Made by a program: the position numbers and the translations under genes. A DNA stretch of 64,000 bases, taken from positions 61,751,455 through 61,815,454 of the forward strand of contig CM051517.1 of the NCBI GenBank assembly GCA_028015205.1, read 5' to 3'. Position 1 is the stretch's first letter; every line of letters begins with the position of its first letter. This document shows, piece after piece, positions 36,501 through 47,475 of this stretch. The notes under the pieces are model-generated. The model was not told where the DNA came from, did no database searches, and saw only the letters and a list, made by a program, of their open reading frames with translations. This DNA comes from Mytilisepta virgata (lineage: Eukaryota > Mollusca > Bivalvia > Mytilida > Mytilidae).

Positions 36501-39500
36501 TAGAAAAGTCCCAGGTGCCATGCATTGTCAAATATTTTTACCACCATATTTTATTGTTTTATTGAGTGTTGAGTATTATTAATTGTTAAAATGAAGGAAG
36601 ACAGACATATCAAATATTGTCCAGAGACTAAGGATGTTGGAATTGAAGGTCATAATTGTTTTATTTTTGTATTGTTGTATTAGAATATAAATACATAAAA
36701 CTTTCGCGTTTCATATTCTGTGTATTTTTCTGTTGTGTTCTTATAGCTTTGACATTTCATTTGTCATATGCATAGGTTGAATAATCAGTTAAAATGTCTT
36801 CTCATACTTACATATACAATGTAGCTGGTGAAAAAACTTTTAAGTAGTAATTTTTCAAAGGAGATTGTTTGTAAAGGGCTTACAAAGAGTATTTAATGTT
36901 TACGCCTTAGATAATGTGCTTGATTTTTTTATGCCTAGCTAAAAAATGTTTTTGTAGGACTAACAACCCCATCCCCCTATTTCGGCTATCGCAATATCTT
37001 TTTTATGTAAACAATATTTTTCATGAACAGTTTCCTCAGATTTAAAGAAATAAAAAATTAAAAATAAAGTCCTCTCCATATTTTTTCTGTTTTTCTAAGT
37101 TTCAAAGTCAATTATTAAATTAAAATTAAAGTCAAGTTTTTTTCCACTATCTTAGTGTCCTCGATAGAGCATTTATTGTACAACTTCATCACATGGGAGT
37201 TATTTTTTATTTTGTTACATACATATATATAAATATATATTGTCTGTTTTATCAATGTACAAAAGCCAAGTCAAAATAAGATCATTATAAATACGGGTAA
37301 CCATGGTGATGAAATTCAGATGTGATGTCATACACGGGTGATATATAGATTTATACTTTATAATACCATGCCTTGTTCAATCATGCAATTTGATGTGTAA
37401 TAAAAACAAAAGTGTTACATGAGTGATACGTGAGAATTTGTTTTAACATGCTAAGATATTGCAGAGTGCTTAATACGTAAAGTGTGATAAATACATATGT
37501 GAAACAATTGAATGCCTCATTATACAGCTATGTTTTATCAGCTGAGAGTCATATGTACAACAACGTTATTTTTATAACTCTGAAAGTGTAGGGAATAATT
37601 ATTGGTATATTGGCGATTTCCTGTAAGACTTTCAATCAAATAATTATTTGGTATTTATAATGTCCTTGTTGGATGGGAACGTTAGGGCTATAGAATTCTG
37701 CCATTCAAATAAACACTTACGTGAGCATTTACCTAGTGGATACAAGTAGTTTCCGTATTTTTATGAACATAGAAGATACATTTTTTAGCCTAGAAAACCA
37801 TCATTTATAGTGAAGGTCTTGCAGACTGGTCAATAAACTAATGCTTTAGTTAATTTTTTTGAGAGATTTTTATCCTTTAAAAGGGTGCCTTATAGAGATT
37901 GATAAATGAAAATGTGTATTTCAGATTTACTCATAAGTATTATGTACTCTGCATTAAGACTGAAATGACTAATATCTTGGTTAACCAATGAACATGTTAA
38001 CTGAGCCTTAAAAATCATGTATGAGAGGTTGTAATTCAAAGAATATTAAAAGGTATTGTTAACTATTAAGAAATGTGATATTTATATAAATTTATGAAAG
38101 AACTTATAAGTAAAAGATAGAATGTATAAAGCTTATCAGAAGTTAATCTAATTGTTGTATGTACAAACGTAATTTGTTGCTCAATATTGTTTTACTTGTC
38201 AATTCTGAGAAACAAAATTTTTTAAATTTAAATGTGAGAATATTGCCATTGGATATTTCGAAAATATCTTAAAAATGACATCACAAATGTTTCTAATCAG
38301 TATATTCGCTAAAACTGCTATTGTAAGTTATTCTGGGAAAGACATCGTTTTATCTGTTTTAAATATAAATTTTGGATGTCATTGTCACATTAAATGATTT
38401 TTGAAGTTTACTGGAATGTATCTAGGTATTTAGTTTCTTTGTAAGAAAAGTTTTTCATATTCTATCCTCACAATTTAAATTTTCAGCATATGAATTTTAC
38501 TGCAGGCAGGAAATCTTTAGTTTATCTGATGATTACATTTTATTCTTGACAAAATGATAAAGTTAAAAATTCTAATGTATGCATCTATTCTTGTTTAATG
38601 TTTTTGAATTTCTTTCAGTCATTACCTCATCATCTATATGTATATGCTTGTGTATGTGTATATATATATTTTTAGTGTTAAGCTTTTATTGTTTGATGTA
38701 TCCTAAGCTCTATATTGGAGCACATGATGCTGAAAACAACAATATAGATGGGACAGAACCCATTATTGATAGGAAATAATGTTTTCATACAATCTGATTA
38801 TTTCATAGCAATTTTTTGGTAGAATCCAATCAGTACAGTCAAACATTGGTATCTTAAAATGGATTGCTTGAAAATCACAGATGGCTCGAATCATTTTGAA
38901 ATCACAGTCAATTTTCCCCTTCATTTTCATTTTAAAAAAAGCTGCGGTTTCTCGAAAATATTTCGTGGTAATGATCAGCTGTACCAACTTGTAAGTATGT
39001 CCTTGATAATTAGCTGTACTTCATCAAACTTCAGTAACTCAAACAACAGATAACCCGAACATATTTCGACTGTTCCTTGGAGTTTGAGTCATCAAAGTTC
39101 AAATATTATCCAATATGGGATCCAGACAATTTGAAACAGAGGATCTTTATTTCATTGTTAAAAAAGATGACAACAAATCTCAAATATTTTTCATATTAAT
39201 TATGCTTGAAAAGGGGGGTTGGATGGGGCTTCAATGTCTCAAAAAAATAAGATCTTCCAGAAATCCCAATTAATGAACTCCAAAATAGTAGGCATTATCA
39301 GTGGAATTCCATGGGAGCCCAGTGACAATCTCAGATGAATTACACACCTGGGTGTATCTATGTGTCCAGTTAAATCAGAAATCCACAGTTATAACACATT
39401 TAAAAAGTTGTGTCTTGGAATAAACAAAAATTTGCAGTGGTAATCCATTCTTCTTTTATAATTATATCCAAAGCCCCAATTCCCCCTTAAAAAGAGCAGA

Positions 39501-39511
39501 AGAATTATGAA
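33546..39511 (+). other. FBXO33 3' UTR and long repeat-poor flank
   Basis: No gene is recognised in about 6 kb. AATAAA at 34014-34019 is a candidate poly(A) signal for FBXO33. Many T-rich and AT-rich stretches occur, but I found no palindromic element, SINE or tandem array here, in contrast to the rest of the window. Confidence 0.4.
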
Positions 39512-41922
39512 TTTTTATACGACCGCAAAATTTTTGCGGTCGTATATTGGTATGACGTTGGCGTCGTCGTCGTCGTCCGTCGTCTGCGTCGTCCGTCGTC
39601 TGCGTCGTCGTCCGAAGACATTTGGTTTCCGCACTATAACTTTAGTATAAGTTAATAGAAATCTATGAAATTTAAACACAAGGTTTATGACCACAAAAGG
39701 AAGGTTGGGATTGATTTTGGGAGTTTTGGTCCCAACAGTTTAAGAATCAGGGGCCAAAAAAGGGCCCAATAAGCATTTTTCTTGGTTTTCGCACAATAAC
39801 TCTAGTATAAGTAAATAGAAATCTATGAAATTTTAACACAAGGTTTATGACCACAAAAGGAAGGTTGGGATTGTTTTTGGGAGTTTTGGTCCCAACAGTT
39901 TAGGAAGTAGGGGCTGAAAAAGGGCCCAAATAAGCATTTTTCTTGGTTTTTGCACAATAACTTTAGTATAAGTAAATAGAAATCTATGAAATTTAAACAC
40001 AAGGTTTATGACCACAAAAGGAAGGTTGGGATTGATTTTTGGAGTTTTGGTCCCAACAGTTTAGGAATTGGGGGCCAAAAGGGTCCAAAATTAAACTTTG
40101 TTTGATTTCATCGAAAATTGAACTATTGGGGTTCTTTGATATGCCGAATCTAACCGTGCCTTTAGATTCTTAATTTTTGGTCCCGTTTTCAAATTGGTCT
40201 ACATTAAGGTCCAAAGGGTCCAAAATTAAACTTAGTTTGATTTTAACAAAAATTGAATTCTTGGGGTTCTTTCATATGCTGAATCTAAACATGTACTTAG
40301 TTTTTTTATTATGGGCCCAGTTTTCAAGTTGGTCCAAATCGGAGTCCAAAATTAAACTTTGTTTGATTTCATCGAAAATTGAAGTATTGGGGTTCTTTGA
40401 TATGCCGAATCTAACTGTGCATTTAGATTCTTAATTTTTGGTCCCGTTTTCAAATTGGTCTACATTAAGGTCCAAAGGGTCCAAAATTAAACTTAGTTTA
40501 ATTTTAACAAAAATTGAATTCTTGGGGTTCTTTGATATGCTGAATCTAAACATGTACTTAGTTTTTTTATTATGGGCCCAGTTTTCAAGTTGGTCCAAAT
40601 CGGGGTCCAAAATTAAACTTTGTTTGATTTCATCGAAAATTGACTTATTGGGGTTCTCTGATATGCCGAATCTAACCGTGCATTTAGATTCTTAATTTTT
40701 GGTCCCGTTTTCAAATTGGTCTAAATTAAGGTCCAAAGTGTCCAAAATTAAACTTAGTTTGATTTTAACAAAAATTGAATTCTTGGGGTTCTTTGATATG
40801 CTGAATCTAAACATGTACTTAGTTTTTTTTGTTATGGGCCAAGTTTTCAAGTTGGTCCAAATCGGGGTCCAAAATTAAAGCTAAAAAAGGGGTAAATTTT
40901 TTTTTTTGGGGGGGGGAATTCTCCACAGCATATTGTATTGCACAAGAAGCAAAAAATTGAATATAAATTCAAATCATATGACCAATTCTAAGTTCTTTAT
41001 TTCAGTTATTCTGTGTCAGAAACCTATTATGTGTCAAATATTTGAAGAAATTTTCAATTGCACAGTATTGTGCAATAGCAAGAAATTGATATGTGTGCTC
41101 TGCTATCAAAACCTTATTATTAACAAATTCCATGACTATGATGTCATTTTCTATTTTAATATGTTATGGTGTATTTAAATGGGCTGTTATGGTTGCAAAG
41201 TATAAAGAAATGGGGGGGGGGTGAAAACAAAATTTAGAGGGGGGGGGGGGGGGGGGTAAATGAGAAATTGGGGAGGGGGTAATTTTTTTCTCATTTCATA
41301 TTTCATAAATTAAAAAGAAAATTTCAAATTTTTTTAGCAAAAAAAGGGGGGGTTACATTAAATTTTATTGTTTTTTGTTTTTTTTTGGGAGGGGGGGGGG
41401 TCAATGTGCAACTTCATAGTGTATTGCACAAAAGCTAAAAAAAGGGGTAAATTATTATTTTTTTTTGGGGGGGGGGCAATTCTCCACAGCATATTGTATT
41501 GCACAAGAAGCAAAAAATTGAATATAAATTCAACTCATATGACCAATTCTAAGTTCTTTGATTTCAGTTATTCTGTGTCAGAAACCTATTATGTGTCAAA
41601 TATTTGAAGAAATTTTCAATTGCACAGTATTGCGCAATAGCAAGAAATTGATATGTGTGCCCAATTTTAAATTTTAAATTGGTTATTTCTGATTTATATA
41701 TAAAAACAAATAATACTGATATGGTTTGAATAGGTAAATTAAAAAATTTTAAGTTCTTAGACAACATTCATTCTGTGTCAGAAACCTATGCTGTGTCAAA
41801 TATTTATTCACAATCCAAATTCAGTATTGTATCAAGCTTGAATGTTGTGTTCATAATTGCCCCAACTATTCAGGGTTCGACATCTGCGGTCGTATCTAGC
41901 TGCGCCCAGCGGAGCATTTTAT
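39512..41922 (+). mobile_element. Tandem-core element, family 1, copy B (longest)
   Basis: Same ends as copy A (TTTTTATACGACCGC; GCGGTCGTAT, GCTGCGCCCAGC, gcatttta). Contents: palindrome, short imperfect GTC/CGT tract, three ~160-bp units (39613 to about 40080), then alternating A and B half-units of about 130 bp forming a 261-bp dimer repeated about 2.5 times (40090-40870), then poly-G tracts and two copies of the ctccacagcatattgtattg block. Copies A and B are closely similar throughout the shared parts. Confidence 0.82.
40177..40870 (+). repeat. 261-bp dimeric tandem repeat inside copy B
   Basis: The block ggtcccgttttcaaattggt starts at 40180, 40441 and 40702, a spacing of 261 bp. Each 261-bp unit holds two related half-units (ttgatttcatcgaaaattga versus ttgattttaacaaaaattga), so the array is a dimer-based higher-order repeat. 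Because 261 is divisible by three, the same spurious frame reappears in every unit. Confidence 0.85.
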
Positions 41923-43900
41923 TTTTCATGTAGTACCAGTTCCAATACTTGTTATAATCTGACAAAGTAGCTTGCTTTGCCCAACCTTGTCCAAAAAGGA
42001 GGTTGGGTGTTTTTGTATTAGGTTGCACTGTATAAAATGCTAGTCAGTTGATTTAAAATGAGACATTATGAGATAATCAGATTGTATTTTGCCATCTTTG
42101 TGATAAATTTTTTGAAGAAATAGTGATATGACACAACAACATCTAAAATGATGGACTTGTGGTAAAATAACATTCAAATACCAAAATGTGTTCAGTTAAA
42201 ATCAACAACTGTTATATTTCATGTGACAGACAATCATATATTATCTTGTGTATTGTTTGTAAGTGATGGCATGAATGGCTTTAGAAAAAATATCCATTTT
42301 TGCTGTGAAGATCATAAGAAAATTGCATCTTTAAAGGCTAAAAATTAGATACCTGACTGTGAAAACTAAAAATGCCTAACTGAAAATACCAGTTTGATAG
42401 TTTAATGGAAAAAATGGAAATGAACCTGATGAATGGCCAGTTTTTCAATTCATTAAGAGCAAATTAGTATTTTTGACGATTAACAGCAATCCTAAATTCT
42501 ATTTCATAAAATGTCAGCCATTTTTGCAACCCTTGCATTTAATCACTGCAATTAATGCAGTACACATACAATTTTAACTTTTTTCTTTAAAAATTAAAAT
42601 TGTTAATAAGATTTCTGATTAAACATTCCACTAGATAATTGTATCAATCTGATACAACAGTAAATCATGAAAAGACATTCCAAACTTGACTGTCACATGA
42701 AATAAGATGTTTATAACTTATATATGTAGCAGCAAATGGTGCAAGAAGGGTCTAAAATCATGTAAATTTTGTATAAAGTGTGAAGCTTATTGAAATCTTA
42801 GCAATGGATACCAACTGTCTTTCATGAAGCCCAAGTTGTCTCTGAAGAGATATTTTTTGTTAGAACACATATTTGTATATATGCTAGTCATCAGAGAAAA
42901 GTACGGCATTATTCTGGTGACAAAGGTGCTATCAGGTATAGTTCTAAAAATAGTGGCTAAATACGGACTTTGTGAAACTAAAGCAAAATTTCATATTATA
43001 CTGTGTTGTCAATTGTTAACAGTTCATTGTGAAATGAGAATGAATGTTCTGTGATAGTCTTTTGAGATTTGCTTAAAAGTTTTATTTTTTGCTTATAAAG
43101 TTAATTGTGATGAAGCATATTATATGTTAGTGAAACTGAAGCCAAAAAGATTAGAATCGACAGAATTTTTACAAACACATCATTCAGATTGTAAATTGTC
43201 ATTTGTCCGACGTAATTACGCACATTTTGATATATTTCATTGCATGCATGAACTGTACAGGACTGCACTAAACTTTGCATCAAAAAGTGCTTCCCATATT
43301 TAGCCACTATTTAAAACAAATGTTTTGTTATAAAAACATGTACCAAGTATGATAATTTGTGATGAAAGCAAGAAAGTGCCAAAGTCAAGTCCACTGATTA
43401 AAAAAAAAGACTCATGCCTTTTGAAACAACTTGTTTTTATTGTTAGAATTGTTATTTACCAGAAAATAAAGTTTTATGGTTTTATGTATATCATGGAAGT
43501 TGAAATCTGAAGAACAATAAAGATGAGCATCAGTGCTCCATACTGATTTAAGTTTTATTTTTTATTTACATAACATTTGTTTGGCAAAGCAAAATATGAC
43601 TTTGTGATTTTATGGAGTGCGTGTTTCCTTTATTTAGAAGTTGAACGTTTGGAGAGTTAGTTAAGTGATCTACTTCTTTTAAGTTGATAAAGTGGAGTAC
43701 AATTCTTTTACCTTGTACAACTGGCTCAGTTGTCTTATGCTTGGGTCATTGGATTTTACCTGGCTAGATCAAACCCAATACATAGAAATTTGTTTTTTTA
43801 GTTCGCCTCAGCATCCATGTGCGTGTCCAACACCAGTTCTCAGTTACTAGTTGACATAGGGTAATCTATTTTTGTGTGCAGGTGCATATTGAAGAGACTG
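41923..43900. other. Intergenic stretch, no gene recognised
   Basis: AT-rich, no coding frame supported. A weak inverted pair (aaatagtggctaaata at about 42946-42964 and its complement at 43298-43313) might mark a decayed MITE of about 370 bp. AATAAA occurs near 43515. Confidence 0.35.
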
Positions 43901-43904
43901 ACCA

Positions 43905-44645
43905 TGTGACATAAGATGGTCAAATGACCCACATTGCACCGTTGACTGGCTAAGTTTTATGTCAAAAATCAGTTTTAACATACAAAGTGACCTACAATCA
44001 TATTACTTGATGTGAGGATGCATCTCTGGGAGTAACACAGCCTCCCACCAAAATTAGGTCACTCTGACCTACTTATTGCGCTTCATTGACTTAGGTTAAG
44101 TTTTAAGTCAGAGTTCAGTTATCTGAAACCAAGGGACCTACAAAAATCATATTACTTGGTTTCAGGGTGCATTTCAGGGAGTAACACAACCTCCCACCAT
44201 AATTAGGTCACTGACCTACTTAATACCATCATGCTTCATTCACTAAGGTTAAGTTTTACGTCCGAGTTCAGTTCTCCTATACCAAGTGACCTACAATCAT
44301 ATTACTTGGTGTTAGGGTGCATCTCGGGGAGTAAGATAGCCTCCGACAAAAATTAGGTCACTCTGACCTACTTATTACACTTCATTGACTTAGGTTAAGT
44401 TTTACGTCCAAGTTCATTTCTCCGATACTAAGGGACCTACAATCATATTACTTAGTGTCATTGTTCATCTTGGGAAATAACACAGCCTCCTACCAAAATT
44501 AGGTCACTGACCTACTTATTGCGCTTTATTGACTAAAGTTAAGTTTTACGTCCGAGTTCAGTTCTCCGATGCCATGCGACCTACAATCATATTACTTGCT
44601 GTAAGGTGCATCTCGGGGAGCTACACAGGCACACACCAAAATTAG
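43905..44645 (+). repeat. Tandem array, ~144-153 bp x 5
   Basis: The phrase cctacaa..tcatattactt recurs at 43991, 44137, 44290, 44436 and 44580 (periods 146, 153, 146, 144). Units share gtgcatctcggggagtaacac, aaaattaggtcactctgacc and ggttaagttttacgtccgag. It resembles the core of a tandem-core element, but I could not define its terminal repeats. It stops about 75 bp before a family 3 element. Confidence 0.85.
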
Positions 44646-44721
44646 TGGGGGAACGAGATGAAGTTTGTAATCATAGATTTTTGGTTTAATCTTGCAGCAT
44701 TCAGGAGTAGAGGTAAACCGG

Positions 44722-47195
44722 AGGCTCCTAGGAGCTTGCATCGCTCACCTGATAGTGCATTACCTATTACATATAGTAATATGACCAGTTCCCACAAGTT
44801 AAAAGTTTAGCTTTGGTGGCCATCTTGGTCGATAGCTTGGGTCAACGGGCACAATTCTGAATGAGGACCATCTAAAGACCATTGGTGCTAAGTTGGGTTC
44901 CAGCCTCTCGGTAATTTCAGACAAGAAGTTTTTATACGACCGCAAAATTTTTGCGGTCGTATATTGGTATGACGTTGGTGTCGTCGGCGTCTGAAGACAT
45001 TTGGTTTTCGCACTATAACTTTAGTATAAGTTAATGAAATTTAAACACAAGGTTTATGACCACAAAAGGAAGGTTGGGATTGATTTTGGGAGCTTTGGTC
45101 CCAACAGTTTAAGAATTAGGGGCCAAAAAAGGGCCCAAATAAGCATTTTTCTTGGTTTTTGCACAATAACTTTAGTATAAGTAAATAGAAATCTATGAAA
45201 TTTAAACACAAGGTTTATGACCACAAAAGGAAGGTTGGGATTGATTTTTGGAGTTTTGGTCCCAACAGTTTAAGAATTAGGGGCCAAAAAAGGGCCCAAA
45301 TAAGCATTTTTCTTGGTTTTTGCACAATAACTTTAGTATAAGTAAATAGAAATCTATGAAATTTAAACACAAGGTTTATGACCACAAAAGGAAGGTTGGG
45401 ATTGATTTTTGGAGTTTTGGTCCCAACAGTTTAGGAATTAGGGGCCAAAAGGGTCCAAAATTAAACTTTGTTTGATTTCATCGAAAATTGAACTATTGGG
45501 GTTCTTTGATATGCCAAATCTAACCGTGCATTTAGATTCTTAATTTTTGGTCCCGTTTTCAAATTGGTCTGCATTAAGGTCCAAAGGGTCCAAAATTAAA
45601 CTTAGTTTGATTTTAACAAAAATTAAATTCTTTGGGTTCTTTGATATGCTGAATCTAAACATGTACTTAGTTTTTTTATTATGGGCCCAGTTTTCAAGTG
45701 GGTTCAAATCGGGGTCCAAAATTAAACTTTGTTTGATTTCATCGAAAATTGAACTATTGGGGTTCTTTGATATGCCGAATCTAACCGTGCATTTAGATTC
45801 TTAATTTTTGGTCCCGTTTTCAAATTGGTCTACATTAAGGTCCAAAGGGTCCAAAATTAAACTTAGTTTGATTTTAACAAAAATTGAATTCTTGGGGTTC
45901 TTTGATATGCTGAAACTAAACATGTACTTAGTTTTTTTTATTATGGGCCCAGTTTTCAAGTTGGTCCAAATCGGGGTCCAAAATTAAAGCTAAAAAAGGG
46001 GTAAATTTATTTTTTTTTGTGGGGGGGGGGGCAATTCTCCACAGCATATTGTATTGCACAAGAAGCAAAAATTGAATATCAATTCAAATCATATGACCAA
46101 TTCTAAGTTCTTTGATTTCAGTTATTCTGTGTCAGAAACCTTTTATGTGTCAAATATTTGAAGAAATTTTCAATTGCACAGTATTGCGCAATAGCAAGAA
46201 ATCTTCAATTGCACAGTATTGCGCAATAGCAAGAAATTGATATGTGTGCCCAATTTTAAATTTTAAATTGGTTATTTCTGATTTATATATAAAAACAAAT
46301 AATACTGATATGGTTTGAATAGGTAAATTAAAAATTTTTAAGTTTGTGACAACATTCATTCTGTGTCAGAAACCTATGCTGTGTCAAATATTTATTCACA
46401 ATCCAAATTCAGTATTGTATCAAGCTTGAATGTTGTGTTCATAATTGCCCCAACTATTCAGGGTTCGACATCTGCGGTCGTATCTAGCTGCGCCCAGCGG
46501 AGCATTTTATTTTAATGAATTTTCCATAGGGTCCAATATTAAACTATGTTCAGCTATAGCTGCCATCTCGGTTGACAGTCCAGGTCAGCTTACACAATTC
46601 TGAAAGAGGACAATCTAGTTCGGCTGTGGTGGCCATCTTGGTTGATCGTCCGGTTAATCGGACACAATTCTTCAGTTCTTTAGTTTCACACAAGATTTTT
46701 TAATGAATTTTCCCATAGGGTTCTATGTTAGACTATGTTCTGCTGCAGTGGCCATCTTTGTTGATTGTTGTTCATTAGACTCAATTCTGAAATAGGACCA
46801 TTGCTGCTAAGTTTGGTCGCAATTGGCTCAGTAGTTTCAGACAAGAAGATTTTTAAATGAATTTCTCATAGGGTCCCATGTTAAAATAAGTTCGGGTGTG
46901 GTGACCATCTTGGTCGGAGGTCAGGGCTATTAGACACTTTTGAAAGATGACCACCTTATGACCATTCCACAACAGTTTGGTTCTAATTGGGCAAGTAGTT
47001 TCAGACAAGAAGATTTTTATGTGAATTTCCCATAGGGTCCTATGTTAAACATACTTCCTCTGTGGTGGCCATCTTGATCAGATGGATCATTGGACACAAT
47101 TTTGGAAGGGGACTACCCAAGGATCATTTCAGCAAAGTTTGGCTGAGATTGGCATAGTAGTTTCAGAGGAGAAGATTTTTAAAATTTTGACCCCC
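44722..47195 (+). mobile_element. Tandem-core element, family 3, copy 1 (split)
   Basis: The 5' end AGGCTCCTAGGAGC-tgcatc-GCTCACCTG is nearly the same as at 52481. The core units (cccatagggtcctatgttaa, gtggccatcttggttga, gaaagaggacca) run 44800-44928 and resume at 46510-47190, because a complete family 1 element (44929-46509) is inserted between. The 3' inverted repeat CCAGGTGAGC is not found; the end (gcttggcggg near 47211) looks decayed or truncated. Confidence 0.75.
44929..46509 (+). mobile_element. Tandem-core element, family 1, copy C (nested)
   Basis: Same termini as copies A and B, and shorter. It has a brief GTC/GGCGTC tract, about three ~160-bp units, about 2 dimer units, one poly-G block, and a local duplication of attgcacagtattgcgcaat at 46167-46237. 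It sits inside a family 3 unit: left flank gacaagaag, right flank aatgaattttccatagggtcc, which together restore the uninterrupted unit seen elsewhere (gacaagaagatttttaa). Confidence 0.85.
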
Positions 47196-47475
47196 CTTTT
47201 TTCTATTTTTAGCTTGGCGGGACTATAATAATCAGTCATGGTCTAAGATGTGAGATCAGATAATTACACCAGAGGTTTCACATTTTCCAGTCAGAAATAA
47301 TGCTGATGATAGAAAATGTGAACCCGACTTTTCTCCACTGAAAATTAAAGGTAATAAACATGGCCACCATTACATGAAAATGTGTTCTCTTAAACTAGGC
47401 GACCTAGTGCAAAATAAATTCTATATTCAAAAATATCGTATGTGTTTTGGTTTTGTACCAAAGGTACAAAACTTT
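47196..47475. other. Short unassigned stretch
   Basis: No gene or clear repeat between the end of the family 3 element and the start of family 2 copy 2. Confidence 0.3.

Noticed and set aside
40177..40695. Repeated 85-aa open frames (MVPFSNWS...) in all family 1 copies
   Set aside because: They start at TTG, end at a stop in every 261-bp unit, and persist only because the repeat length is a multiple of three. No domain resemblance; they are repeat shadows.
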